Part shown: positions 41,392-53,356 of the stretch, one piece after another
Position numbering within the stretch: the stretch's first letter is position 1
Layout of the letters: every line of letters begins with the position of its first letter
Source of the DNA: Antedon bifida
Taxonomy: Eukaryota; Echinodermata; Crinoidea; Comatulida; Antedonidae
Length of the DNA stretch: 64,000 nucleotides
Assembly (NCBI GenBank): GCA_963402885.1
Contig: OY727095.1
Coordinates: 10,793,001-10,857,000 of the forward strand
Direction of reading: 5' to 3'
Notes under the pieces: generated by a model
The model's database searches: none
What the model saw: the letters and a program-made list of their open reading frames with translations, nothing else
What the model was told of the DNA's origin: nothing
Program-made: the position numbers and the translations under genes

Positions 41392-43264
41392 GGCATACAT
41401 TTTTTTAGTATGTACTCAAATATCATTGTAATTACATAAACAACATGTGCCGTATTCACTGAATTCGGAATTCACATCACATGGATTGCTTGCTAATTTG
41501 CATATAATTGCATTGTGTTCCTTAACATATTTATTTTCTGTTGTACTTAAATTTCGAACGAAAAGCCACTTAACACTATCATTTGAATTTCGTTTTATAC
41601 ACATTTTCATTTTTATATTTACGACAACCCATCTGCTCCATTTTTCCAAAATATCTAGGCCCATTCCTGATTACATATCTTCATTTCCATTGATAACAAA
41701 ATGTAACTAAAATCCTCTATTACTAGGGTGAGTAATCGGCAAGCGTTTGACATCGTATCTGCTATCTCAGAATTAAGCATGATTTTTATTTAGTTTTACG
41801 TGCTGCCTCACACAAAGCTCTCTTTTTTTTGTTCTCTTTTTTTGGAATTTGCCCGTCTTAGTTTAATCAAATTATTGTTAATTTATTATTATGAACTTAT
41901 AAGAGAAATAAATGTTACTTTAAATTAATTGATTGATTTAGATCTTGAAATAATAATTATTTGTGAACCTGTTGAGTGATTCGGCGAGGCTAATAATAAT
42001 AATATATAATAGTAGTACAGTGATAGTGACACTTGCATTCATTCATACACTCGTATTATTCATTCAATACTTAACTACATTGTGGATCAGATTACAAAAT
42101 ATACAAATATTATTTTTATCGGAGACCATTTTCATATTATTACCATGATCCAGTCGAATAAGCACCATGATATATACTGAATAGATTAATTGTAGGCCTA
42201 AATTGTTTGTTTTTTAATATAAGAAAATATGAATCCCATGCATGGGCAATGAACTTAAGTATAGGTCTATATTCCCTAAAAAATGAAGCATTAAAACATT
42301 GTTTTTATTGACCGTGACTAAAAATTGGATCGGAAAAAATATGGTCTACTTAAAGCACATTGACTCAGACAACATGTTTTTGGTTAACCGTTGAAATATT
42401 TATTATTGACTAAGGCTATAAAATGGTATATTCAAAGTTTGATTTTATTCATTTTATTAGTGGTGGAGGAGTGGTGGTAATATATTTGTTGTCAATAACG
42501 CCAGTTTAAAACCTTCTATGCACCGAATAGAAGGACTTGTTTTTTTTTTTAACTCCACAAGCTTTGTACCAGTTACGATATTGCTGAAATGTTGCCAATA
42601 AGAAGAATACGTACAATTCAATTGAAGAAAAGAAAGAAAAGCTGCAGCACATACTTCTCATGTAGCATGACATACTTCTAAAACTACATTGTAAGAGAAG
42701 GTTACAGTCCGAGAAAGTATGTACTGCAGAAAACTAGTTTACAGGCCACACTAGTTTGTAATCATGGGTTTCTGCAGGTGGCATCCAGTAACGTAATCTT
42801 CTTCAAATTGTGGAAAACTGGAGTTTGCAAATAAATGTTTGGCAAAGTTTGCCAATTGTAGACTACGATTAAAAAACGACATTCTCAACATTACATTTAA
42901 TTCGTGTTTTGGAATCACTTTGTGTACCACAAACCTTACTTTAATAGTGTTATTTGCATACATTTAGATAATTATTATGTGTATTGTGTTAAATCCATCA
43001 TTGACAGAGGTTCAAAACAACATATGCATACTGTTTCTTTTACAACAAACTGGGAATCACACGTGGAAATAAGATTTGGACTTCGGCCACTTCATATCAG
43101 TGTGCCAATAAATATTACCAATATATATAATATACCAATGTAAGCCTACATTATTATCAATATAGTGGCTAATCCATAATGCCCCTGTTGTGAAGGGTTA
43201 ACTTAAACTTGATTGAAATCAACTGGTGACAGCATTTAGATAAATTTAGTTGAATATTTTATTG

Positions 43265-44134
43265 TTACTTTATCTTCAAAATTGATAGAAAATGTTTCCT
43301 ATAATCTTTATTACCAAAACCAAAGATGAACGGACTAACAGCCGAGGTACTGTATGCAAAAAAATGCGATATTATATACGCCATAACACTTTCAGAAGGA
43401 TCTGTAACAGCAACGACGAGAATGAAGGGAATTCTAACTACAAAGATATATGCAACCACAAATAACAACAAAAGAGCAGTCTTCGCTTCTCGTTTTAGTT
43501 TGAACCCAGTATTCTGCGCACCCAAGTGAGATGCTGCCTCGGATGCCTGTATCTGCTTAGCATGTCGTTTCACAAGTATGAATACCCGGATGTACAGGAA
43601 TATTATTGCTGGAAGGGGCATAACCCAATTTGCTAAAACCCATGCATAATAGCCGTTGATTAATACGGTTGCTAATCGGCAGTCGTTTTCAAGAGAGCCT
43701 GTGTTTCCAAATAGCGGCATCATAACCGGAAGAACACCAATCGTGACAGAGTATCCAGTAATTATGACAATGGCAATGTAGCATCTTCTCTCTGTTAAGA
43801 TGGTAAAGCATTTCAATGGTCTACTGATGGTGATGTACCTCTCAATTGATAGTGCTAATGTAAAGTATACATGAGCTACAGATAATATCGAGATGATACA
43901 CATGAAGGCTATGCATTCTGGATTATCGGATAGTTTTTTGAGGTCCACTAAACATTGTATGGGATATGCAGAAGCGATACCGAAATCAATAAAGGCTACA
44001 CATGTCACTAACGTATTCGAAACAGTCTGTAATGTACGAACTTTGAAGAATAATGCTATGATTGAGATATTTCCGACGAAAGCGAATAAACACAATAAGA
44101 CCGTAAACACCGTTGCAACAACTTCCATTGCCAT
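43265..44134 (-). CDS. Rhodopsin-like (class A) GPCR 1, single exon
   Basis: Intact 289-residue intronless frame. Seven hydrophobic segments. TM1 GN (GNISII), FID in place of LAxAD at TM2, Cys before TM3 (PEC), ERY at the end of TM3, ECL2 Cys (DCRLAT), Pro in TM5 (WVMPLP), basic ICL3 with KLKREAKTA, TM6 VVRIPF where the usual Trp (6.48) is Arg, TM7 AVSPFIF replacing NPxxY, then helix 8 GNKDYRKH. Start context AAGATGG; a second Met is at residue 3. No signal peptide and a very short N-terminus, as in small-ligand receptors. Orphan; reminiscent of the expanded intronless GPCR lineages known in echinoderms. The most diverged of the four here. Confidence 0.9.
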   Translation of the reverse strand: MAMEVVATVFTVLLCLFAFVGNISIIALFFKVRTLQTVSNTLVTCVAFIDFGIASAYPIQCLVDLKKLSDNPECIAFMCIISILSVAHVYFTLALSIERYITISRPLKCFTILTERRCYIAIVIITGYSVTIGVLPVMMPLFGNTGSLENDCRLATVLINGYYAWVLANWVMPLPAIIFLYIRVFILVKRHAKQIQASEAASHLGAQNTGFKLKREAKTALLLLFVVAYIFVVRIPFILVVAVTDPSESVMAYIISHFFAYSTSAVSPFIFGFGNKDYRKHFLSILKIK

Positions 44135-44580
44135 CTTGATTTAAAAATCTATATAAAATAAAAACATATAAAATAATACTATTATTCAAAATTGTACATA
44201 ATGAAGTTATATATACAATGTCCGACAGACACCCGATCAAAGATTTGAACTTGAAACCTCCGTCTTGAAGTCAAAACGAAATCATGTGTACGAAAACCGA
44301 GCTGGATCGAAGCTGAATTCTTCCCTGGGAAGTCCGATCTACTCAAGTCGGGAAAAATATTGTAAACAATCGGAAAGGAGTTATAAGCTACGAATTTTAT
44401 TTTAAACATCGATAAGTCAACTTATACCGTAACTATTAACTATTTCTACTACTATTTTGTTAATTCAGTCAGATTGTATAACAACCTGTTGAAATGCAAT
44501 ATGTACTTTAAATGACTAGAAGTTACAAGCACTCGACCATAATGAACATAGTTAACATAATTTTAATAAATTAATTCGCA

Positions 44581-44643
44581 ACGTACATGGATTTATCAAA
44601 GCCATTTGACGTCATCGATCATAACAAATTATGGAATTGTCAT
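44581..44643 (+). pseudogene. Scrap of a LINE reverse transcriptase
   Basis: Encodes MDLSKPFDVIDHNKL, the conserved 'DLSKAFDxVDHxxL' motif of non-LTR retrotransposon reverse transcriptases. The surrounding frame does not continue as RT, so this is a small fragment. Confidence 0.4.
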
Positions 44644-45535
44644 TATGTAAATGATGTAATGCAAGCGCACAGATCGATTTTATTAGCTTGGCCGATGAGG
44701 CCTAAAAATGTGTCAAATGACCTAAATACGTTGGCAAATATAATAAATGGCAAATTAGGTAAAACCAGTGCGTGTGGTTGTTCAAAGCTAATATACTCTT
44801 ATTAAACACAATCAACATATTTTAGACTGCCCAATGACGTGTAGTTGGTAAAAACCAATCTAGATTTGTCCTCAATTAATGTTTAAACAAACTGCTACTG
44901 TGCTAAACTACTAATCACCGATCCTCAGTACGGAAGAAGTCAACGCAGGAGTAATATAATATCGCTAAAATTGGAATGTATGATAAAGGTATAAAAAAAC
45001 CTTTTGGAATTAAAATAACAACAATGAAAACATTGATGTTTGTCTATTTAATAATATTGTTATTCAAACTCTGATTTCATATATCATCGTATTTGTTTAA
45101 CTCAAGTACCCATCTCTAGTTGTAAATGTTGTTATTTGTAACAATATTTGTGTTTTTGCATTAATTTTCTGCATTACAACTCGTTGCACCGAATGGACTA
45201 TAATTAAACCGAAATACAATAGTTAAAACAGAAATAGATGAATTGTTGATTTATACGAATTAAGAACTTGGCGTGACAGTGGATTTATCATTCTTTTGTA
45301 ACCAATTTTCTTAGTGTATAGTCAAATAACAATATTATCTATAGCATTTATTGACTGCAGATAATCTGAAATTTACAAAGCATTTTGATACAATTTGTAC
45401 TTTGTTTTATCACTATTGTGTTTTTTGTAAGGGGCGTTTATTTTATTATTATAGATGTTACGATTTTACGCCAAAAAATTAAATAAAGACAAATAAACGA
45501 AACATTATTAATATTTCTTATACCTCATACTAAAT

Positions 45536-45938
45536 TAAAAGATATTGTCCCCCGCCTAACATTTTTTATTCATTTTTTTTTTAATATGCCATTACCATGT
45601 CACGTAGTAGTTATTCACTTTGACCAAAAATATATGCAGTACCAATACAGCCTTCAAAAATATATTTACACAGTACAGTTGTAATCCAGATAAACAGCAA
45701 TAAAGAACAACAACTGGATCGAAAAAAAAGAAGATTTACCTAAATTTACTAGATTTACTTACTCTGTCAGACAATGGTTCTTGGTTAAAATTTAGTTGTT
45801 TCGTTTGTCTTTTTAAGTGAAATAATATTTTGAATAACTTTATTGATATTAAAACTGCAAAATAGCCTAAAAAAAAAAGCCTTAAAGTCTGATTTTATTA
45901 ATCTTCATTTTTCATATTTTTGGGGGACATCTTTAACA
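45536..45938. mobile_element. MITE family B copy, intergenic
   Basis: Starts AAAAGATATTGTCCCCC and ends TTTTGGGGGACATCTTTAA, with the family's internal AATATGCCATTA... block. Confidence 0.7.
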
Positions 45939-46137
45939 TGTATATTGTGTAATTTTTACCTAATAGGCCTAAAACAACATTGGGAATTGTAAAATGTTAC
46001 ACGTAGTTTGACAACATAATTATTGTCCCGGACAACGTTAGGGTTTGCTCCGGTCGGAGTGGTCCACGAGCTCAATTTCAAAAGTTTGACAGCTTGGATA
46101 TACGCGACCATATAACTAGGAAATGTCGACGTCAGAT

Positions 46138-46418
46138 TAAACTTGTTTTTCACTTGAAAGCAAGTACACCGCAACGACCAATCACAAGCGACAGTTCGGA
46201 TAATCTATCGCGTCGTGATTGGTCAGTTTCAACTTGTTTACGCTCTCGCTGCGTCCAAGCGGGTTAAGCGTGATTCCCACTAGAGTCGCAACGAAAGCAC
46301 GTACGGACAACGCAGACGAATTGACCAATGACAAGCCACTGTTCGAATAATCCATCGCATATGATTGGTAAAATCATTTACGTCCTTGCGTTGCGTCTCT
46401 GGTTGGAACCAAACTTTA
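46138..46418. mobile_element. Two adjacent related foldback MITEs
   Basis: 46264-46418 begins TTAAGCGTGATTCCCACTAG and ends inverted CGTCTCTGGTTGGAACCAAA. The preceding 46138-46262 shares CCAATCACAAGCGACAGTTC and CGTGATTGGTCAG with it in diverged form. Both are hairpin-forming and GC-richer than their surroundings. Confidence 0.65.
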
Positions 46419-47175
46419 GTACTGAAAAATGCAGTGTCGCGCTCCTGGTTTTGATATAGTTATTTTTAATTTTCCGTTTTATAGATTAATTAATATACAG
46501 TCATTGGTCGTTTTTTTAGTTTCTGATTTCAAGACACATTACAAACCACTAAATAACTGAGTGATGTTTAGAAAATGTTCATTAGATTACACAATTGGCC
46601 CAATGGATGTCATTATAAATTTGTCACAATAAGGCCAGAAATGTAAAGGCATAACCCATTTTTTATAATCAATATTAAGTGCTGTGCTGAATTTAATAGC
46701 TGCATGCTAACTTCCTTTGTTAATAATTGATTTTAACAAATGTTCTCTATCATTTTTGTTGTACTTGGAAGTATCAGTTCTTGCCCAGACTTATAATTTT
46801 TATATTGTAATAGTAAATTGTACCCCTTTAAATTATACTGGTCAAACACCCTGGTGTCCGGGGATGTGTGTCGTCCGCTAACAAGAAGTTCGGCCGCCGA
46901 TAGTGCGTCTTGTGACCGGATTTTTTATTTTGTCGCGTTTTACTACCTCTTAGTGTTGACTATAGGAAAACTATTTGAGTATCCGATTAAACCGGATGAA
47001 ATTGCTCAGGCCTACAATTTGCCTACAACAGATTAATGTACCGCTGCATGGTAATAAACAGAACATAAAGAATGAGGTAGACAGGCCTAATGCGTCATTA
47101 AACATTGTATGACATTTACGCAATAAATCATTTCATTTCATCAAATGTTGTAGTAGATCACCCAAAATCGTAATT

Positions 47176-47294
47176 AAAACTTGGTTTCCACTAGCGACGC
47201 AACGTAAGTACGTAACGCAAAGTTTTGTCATTAGTCAACTCGCTTGCGTTGCGCGTACGTCATTGCGTTACGTCTCTAGTGGGAACCACGCTTA
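47176..47294. mobile_element. Hairpin MITE of the TTCCCACTAG family
   Basis: AACTTGGTTTCCACTAGCGA, GCAACGTAAGTACGTAACGC on the left and GCGTACGTCATTGCGTTACG, CTCTAGTGGGAACCACGCTT on the right; nearly the whole element is self-complementary. Confidence 0.75.
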
Positions 47295-47312
47295 AGAAAG
47301 CATTGGCCTACA

Positions 47313-47571
47313 TTTAAAGATATATTGTCCCCTATTTTTTATTATTATTATTTTTTGTTGAATATGCCATTTTAATGTCACATAATAATTATTCACTTTG
47401 ACCAAAAACTGATTTAACTGAAAAAAATTTAATTTAAAGTAAAATATGTTGCGTTAAAATTAACCGTTTCTTTTGTCTTTAAAAGTAAAATCATTATTTT
47501 TGTTTTTATTTTACAGAAGTGGATAACTTAATCTTCATTTTTTATGTTTTTGGGGGACAATACATCTTTAA
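47313..47571. mobile_element. MITE family B copy, intergenic
   Basis: Starts TTTAAAGATATATTGTCCCC and ends GGGGGACAATACATCTTTAA. About 260 bases, clean terminal inverted repeats. Confidence 0.8.
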
Positions 47572-48529
47572 GATTCATGCGATATAAATCAAATTGATAT
47601 AAATATATTACAATCTCACACTCTTCCCTGGTTTGATCAATGAACAGTCTGTATCAATAACTTTTACCATTTAAGTTTTCCATCTAATTGGTTTGTTAAA
47701 AGAAAAGGACCCGTTATTTACCCGAGAAAGTAAGTTGGTTCCTACCCACACAAAAGTTAGCGATATCTGGGTAAGTAGCTAATATGAACGAAGTCAATAA
47801 TTGAGAAAAAAAAGCTCATGTCACAGCAACTTACCAACAGTTTTCCAATGGTTAACAACGTCTTTGTATAGTGTCCTCGGTAGCATGAATGCTTCGCCAC
47901 TATTTCACCGGAGTTTTATCACAAAAAAAAACGTCCGTGACTAGTCTAGCCTGACCATGGAGGAACGAAGATCGTCGGCGTAACCATAGTTACTAGATGC
48001 TTCATAAATCGGGAAGTATGATTGCTTCAGGTGTCGACGTGTGTAAATCAATAATCAATGTAGGAGAGCCAATTAGTGTGTGTATTTTACAGATGCATAA
48101 AAAATTGAAAGATTAATTAAATTAAAAAATGAAGCCGAGTATATTCCAGTAATTTTCTGAAATAAAAAAGACCGAGGTTTATCTACGGTGAACAAAATAC
48201 TTTTGACGTAATCTGTAACCGCTTCAGTCGTTTTGATATTGAATAGGCCTAATTCGAAATCTGTTAGCTGGCAAATTCGCTTGACACCCTTTGAAACTTT
48301 ATGGGTACCACTTTACATTAGCCTTATATATCACGTATCACTGGTACGGTAAACCACATTTTAAATACATATTTTAATTGTGAATCTTCTTCTTATTGAA
48401 TCCACTATTGTGGTGGTGTTAGGATTAGTTCGCTGAGGTAGGGCGAAGTCATGGTATTTCTAGCTTGACTATATACTACATTAGCTTATCCAGGGCCGCG
48501 TGTATATGAATACGGACGCTCCTAACTTG

Positions 48530-48620
48530 ACCCTCTATACAGCACCCGCCGCTATTTCTAGATGGTCTCCCATCCAGAACGCAACCGGGCCCAACGTTGC
48601 TTAACTTGTGGATTTAGCAG
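48530..48620 (-). pseudogene. 5S-rRNA-like relic (or 5S-derived SINE)
   Basis: Plus-strand words ACAGCACCCG, GATGGTCTCCCATCCAG, AACCGGGCCCAACGTTGCTT match the complement of the 3' half of animal 5S rRNA. The similarity fades past AACTTG, so the 5' half is missing or diverged. Confidence 0.5.
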
Positions 48621-49089
48621 CTGTGATGTTTACATTTTTACGTGTTAATGTAGGCCTATACATCTTATCATGTGCCTACTTGTAGTAGGCGATCAACATG
48701 TTAGCACCATATTTACAACAAAATAAAGAAGAATAGACAGAATAAAATAATATAATAATAAAATAAATATAGAAGTGAATACCAAGTAAATACAATCTAA
48801 ACTAGTAAACTTTCCTAAAATATATCCTTAGGCCTATATATAAATATAAGTGGAACTGGTCGTATCGCAGCCACAGATAAACCCTTTGATCTCAGGAGCT
48901 CATCAGTCCTGTTTTTAGATTGCCTTGGCCAGAGTAAGGCAAAACATCTTAACTTCGAGATAAATATCATTCTGTCATTTTTCTCCATATTTTCCATCGA
49001 TCAGAAAATGGCATGCCAAACCATGTGCAACTGGAAAGTATAGCTTAGTTTGCGCGGCATAAATAAAAGTAGTTAGTATAAAATGAAAT

Positions 49090-49980
49090 CTATATAATTA
49101 TTTGATGTTCCTCAGTATTTCTTATTTTCAAAATCGAGAAGAGATGCTTGCGATATTGTTTATTACCAAAACCAAAGACAATTGGACTAACGACAGAGGT
49201 ACTGTATGTTAAAAAATGCGTTATTATATACCACATAGCTTTTTCAGAAGGATCTGTAGTCGAAATCAAGACAATTAATGGGATCCACACTATAATGAAA
49301 TACACAATCATAGAAAACAGCAAAAGAGCAGTCTTCGCTTCCTGTTTTAGTTTAAATCCCGAATTCTGTATAACTATTTGAGAAGCTATCTCGGATGCCT
49401 GTATACGCTTGACGTGACGTTTTACAATAATAAACACCCGGATGTACAGGATGATTATTACTGTAAGAGGAATAATCCAGTTTGCGAAAATCCAACTCAC
49501 ATACACTTTGGTGTACAAGGTCTCTAACCTGCAGTAGCTTTCAAGAGAACCCGTGTTTCCAAATGGCGTCAAAACCGGAAGAATACCAATCGTGAAAGAG
49601 TATCCAGTAATTATGACAATGGCAATGTAGCATCTTCTCTCTATTAAGATGGTAGTGTAAGTCAGTGGCCTACTGATTGTGATGTACCTCTCAACGGATA
49701 GTGACAACTTAAAGAAAGTATGGGCTATAGATAAGACTATTATAACAGAAAAGAACGCCATGCATTCTGGGTTGTTGTTCAGTACCTTGATGTCCACCAG
49801 ACATTGTATTGGGTATAACATCGTACCAACGAGATCTGCAAAGGCTAAGCAAGTCACTAATGTATTGGAGACAGTCTGTAAACTACGAACTTTGAAGAAC
49901 AACGCTATAACTGAGGTATTTCCGATTAAACCAAATACGAACAAGATAAAAGTACACACTGTTGCAACAACCACTTCCAT
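49090..49980 (-). CDS. Rhodopsin-like GPCR 2, single exon
   Basis: 296 residues, intact. GNTSVIALFFKVRSLQT (TM1/ICL1), LAFADL (Asp 2.50 present), Cys in NNPEC, ERYITISRPL, ECL2 Cys (SYCRLET), WIIPLT in TM5, KLKQEAKTA, IVWIPL (Trp 6.48 and Pro 6.50 present), VVSPIVF instead of NPxxY, GNKQYRKH. TM4 lacks the usual Trp. C-tail ends NTEEHQIII. Starts ATGGAAG right after CAAG. Lies on the left unit of a tandem segmental duplication with GPCR 3. Confidence 0.93.
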   Translation of the reverse strand: MEVVVATVCTFILFVFGLIGNTSVIALFFKVRSLQTVSNTLVTCLAFADLVGTMLYPIQCLVDIKVLNNNPECMAFFSVIIVLSIAHTFFKLSLSVERYITISRPLTYTTILIERRCYIAIVIITGYSFTIGILPVLTPFGNTGSLESYCRLETLYTKVYVSWIFANWIIPLTVIIILYIRVFIIVKRHVKRIQASEIASQIVIQNSGFKLKQEAKTALLLFSMIVYFIIVWIPLIVLISTTDPSEKAMWYIITHFLTYSTSVVSPIVFGFGNKQYRKHLFSILKIRNTEEHQIII

Positions 49981-51704
49981 CTTGATTATAATTAAGAGAA
50001 TTTAAGAATGATTGGAGCTGAATAAAGTTGGAGAAACACCCTTTGGCGATAGTTGTTTTTGATAGCGCTTCTCTTCCTCAGTGCTCCCTTTTTATGTTTC
50101 ACTGAAATGAATAAATAAATAAGTGTAAGATATTAACGTAAAGTAAGGTGGAGTGTTGTAACAACTGCCTCACCAAGAGAAAGAAAGAGCTAGTTACGAG
50201 GGCGATTATTCTGGTTACATTAAATATTTTCTTAAAAGTATTCTGTTCCGGTGAGCTCCTGCATTTAGAGGAGCTTTAAAATGCTGGAAAGAACGGAACG
50301 GTGAAAATGGTTCTTCTGCGTCAATTTGATATTTTTGGATATAGGCCTAAGGCACTACTTTTGTTTGTGCGCAAGCACCTAGAAAAAATATACATTAGAC
50401 ACAATATAAGACAACCTTTAAATTATCATTTGTAGAAATGAGAAACAACATAATATACTTGATACTGTCTCATTTACTGAGGGATTAACGAGAGTCTATG
50501 AGTCCAGCATAACAAGAAACGTTGTCCCGATCTAATTATGTGTGCCATTTTATTCAACAATATCACAATATAACATACTTTGTTTTTGAAATATACGGGC
50601 TCGCAGTGACACCACACTTTAACTAAACAACTTCTTACCATTAAGCAACTCCCAATCAGTCGAACAATAATTGCCAGATTTGACTTACGCTTATTCTTTG
50701 TCTAAACATTCCACCTCTATGTTGTGCAGCAGCCAGACTATCGAGAGAACAGCTTGCATGGTAGACTTACAGGTAAACTTGTAGGCCTTTATATGTGTTT
50801 CAAAGTATGTCTGATGAAGTTTTCTTCGGGTCTGTTCCTCGACCAATAGGGTGAATGAATTATTGTAGTGTGGATATATTAATTATAAAGCAAAAAGCAA
50901 TGTCCTCCGTCATTACAGTACAACATTAATATTATTAACTGAAGTATTGACGCTGGAACTCATTAGAACTAATAAGGTGTCTATAATTATTATTAATAAA
51001 GCGATAACAATTAGATTTCCAAATTTAATATCGAGACCTTTAAGAGATCGCAAAAATCGTAGAAAAAAGCAGAGGAATTAAACATCCAATTAACGTAGTT
51101 CTAGGTCAGTTTAATAAAATAGAATTATGTTGTCCATTGCCAAGGCGCGTTGTGTACACTGTCATCGTGTTAAGAATTTTCCACTTGGCCTGTAATGGCA
51201 TCGAAAGCCCATTTTCACCATCATCGCCACCAAATCCATTATAAGGCTTACATGATTATCACTCGGCTGAATATGAAAAGACTTTACCTGAAAATCCGAG
51301 AGAACTCTATATGGTGGGCTTGGTGCCAAAACTGTCTATGTCCAGTTTGAGCAAAAATGAGTTAGACCCTCTATTAGTTATGTTCTTGGATATACTTTCT
51401 CTGCCAGAAGTGACTAGGTCCACTCCCTTCAAAATAGGGGGCGTTAGACAAAGTAAATTAAGTCTATGTCCATATATATGATTTTGATTTATGCCAGAAC
51501 TGTCTATGTTGGGAAATTTTTTTAAATTTTTGTGGGACATAGCCATATCTTTTACATTGGATTCCTGTATGCAGCGGTGGTGTCCATGCTGTCTCTTCCG
51601 TATTATCATTTTCAAGTTGTTTCTCACTTCTTTGGTCAATTTTTGTGATTTAAATATCATTTCTAAGAGGCTTAGAAGAGGTAAGTTTCAAAGGATCAAT
51701 CAAA

Positions 51705-52005
51705 GTCAGAGTAGGGCAAACATCTGACCAATTACTCAACTCCCTGACGCAAACCTACTCCACTGTAGTTTAAATAATTACAATCCTGTTGGTGCAGTAC
51801 CCGCTGCTTACTTGGGCTCGAATCTAACCACTAGCCATCAGCGCAAGCTCGGTGGTCTAGAGGTATGAACGCCAGGCTAGTGATCTGGAGGTCGTGGGTT
51901 CGAGTCCCACCCGAGAACTACTTCCATATTTTTTCGCAAGTATTCTAAAATGTACTTAGTATGAAGTATAAATTACGTCAGAGTAGGGAAAAACATCTGA
52001 CCAAT
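51705..52005. mobile_element. tRNA-like insertion bounded by direct repeats, unit 1 only
   Basis: GTCAGAGTAGGGCAAACATC... at 51705-51732 recurs as GTCAGAGTAGGGAAAAACAT... at 51977-52005. The corresponding place in unit 2 (about 55980) lacks the segment, reading ATCAATCAAATTACGTCAGA. Confidence 0.6.
51846..51917 (+). tRNA. tRNA-like sequence (Thr, AGT anticodon by fold), probably a SINE head
   Basis: A box TGGTCTAGAGG, B box GGTTCGAGTCC, T arm GTGGG/CCCAC, anticodon stem CCAGG/TCTGG with loop CTAGTGA (AGT). The acceptor stem pairs 5 of 7 and the D stem has one mismatch, so I doubt it is a working tRNA gene. It sits in an insertion present only in duplication unit 1, flanked by 28-29-base direct repeats. 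Confidence 0.45.
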
Positions 52006-53356
52006 AATGAACGGAAAGTGACGTCAGCCGTGCAATAGTACTTTTTTTTCTTGAATGAGACGATTAATTAAATCCCACATTACCAATCAGAAGGTTGGAA
52101 TCACAACAAGGTGTTGTGGGGATAATGCATTCGAGTCAATGCTGCCCCTGTGTTACTTTAATAAAATACATTGTTGATAAATGAACCAAAATAGTACTAT
52201 GTCTGACTTTGATTATGTCCATTGTGTTTTTTTTTCTACCAGAACTAGTTATGTCCATTTTTGGCCCACCCAAGGGAAGAACGAGTATGAGGCCCAAACA
52301 TCAACTTTGACTGAGTATTAGTAACATAATTCTTGAGTATTATTGTTTAGCCTAGATTTTTTGATTTGTAAGACATAATCAAACTTTGAAACCTCTTTTT
52401 CTCAACAGTCAGACAGTTCTGACTCTAAGCCCACGATATTATAATCTCTCTTAATTATTATATAATAACCCCAATAATCGAACCAGTTAATCAGCGCAAG
52501 TCACCGTTAGGCAAAGAGCTGGCAATTCATGCTTAGCGCCCCGCTAAAATGTCTTTATGCTATTCATGTGCTCACTCAAAATTGGCACCGTCTTTCTGAT
52601 TTTTAGAGAAAGTCCTTGGCAAAAAAATAGCTTCAACCACCAGAATTGGTTAAACAAAGAAGCGTAACAGACAGAAATAAACAAATAAACGGTATCAAGG
52701 AAGATCGTCAAATAAAAAGGAAGCGTTTTATTTAAGGCCTATTTGTAACAAAGGCTATTATGTCTTACTGGGAAATATTGATTCAGCAATATATGTTATA
52801 CCATTGTGTCCCACCTTCCATTGTTTGTATATCACAAGTACATACTGTACATTCCTTGTGTCCCATTATAATTATGTCTTAACTATTCTAATGTGTACTA
52901 TTATCAATTTAAAAAAAAACCTTTTTTACTGGTAGATACAAATCAAATAGTTGTAGGCCAAAAGAATGCTAAAACACTGTTGTACCGTCACTACAGTAGC
53001 GGCATATATGGTTTTGAATACTCCAAACTTCCTGTAGAAATGCAATACTAATCAATGGTCACACTCTTGTGTAACATGAACACTCAGTTAATAATAATAT
53101 TTACACCTATTTTTACACTTTAGACAAATATTAAATAATTATTCAAATACATATTAAATTTGTATAAACATTTTTCATTTATTCACATTTATTTGAAAAC
53201 AGACCAAGAAAAGTAACAATCATACATTAACAATAAATTAAATGGTATCAATAATAGGAGCTGTTCAGGGGTTGGAAATAGAAGTAAAATAACTTTAAAG
53301 CTTTATAACAATCCCAAAACAGAAAAAAAAAGACAATTAAACAACTACATGACATA

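Larger units (their letters stand above)
37560..43264. other. Intergenic between PNPLA6 and the GPCR cluster
   Basis: Mostly AT-rich unique sequence with the repeats listed separately. 38280-38460 has GTGTGTTACAAATTGCACTT/GTGTTGTAAATCACACTCCT near-repeats. A short GC-richer patch around 40430-40510 ends in CATT|GTAAGT and might be a 5' exon, but nothing downstream confirms it. Confidence 0.5.

Noticed and set aside
43326-44144. Plus-strand frames across the GPCR genes (also at 49148-50005, 53349-54269, 58315-59232)
   Set aside because: Antisense shadows; the minus strand encodes the seven-helix receptors.
44587-44805. A 72-residue gene starting MDLSKPFD
   Set aside because: Only the first 15 residues resemble a LINE RT motif; the rest is not recognisable, so called a fragment.
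51307-51660. 117-residue minus-strand frame upstream of GPCR 2
   Set aside because: The equivalent in duplication unit 2 is disrupted and no domain is recognisable; likely chance.
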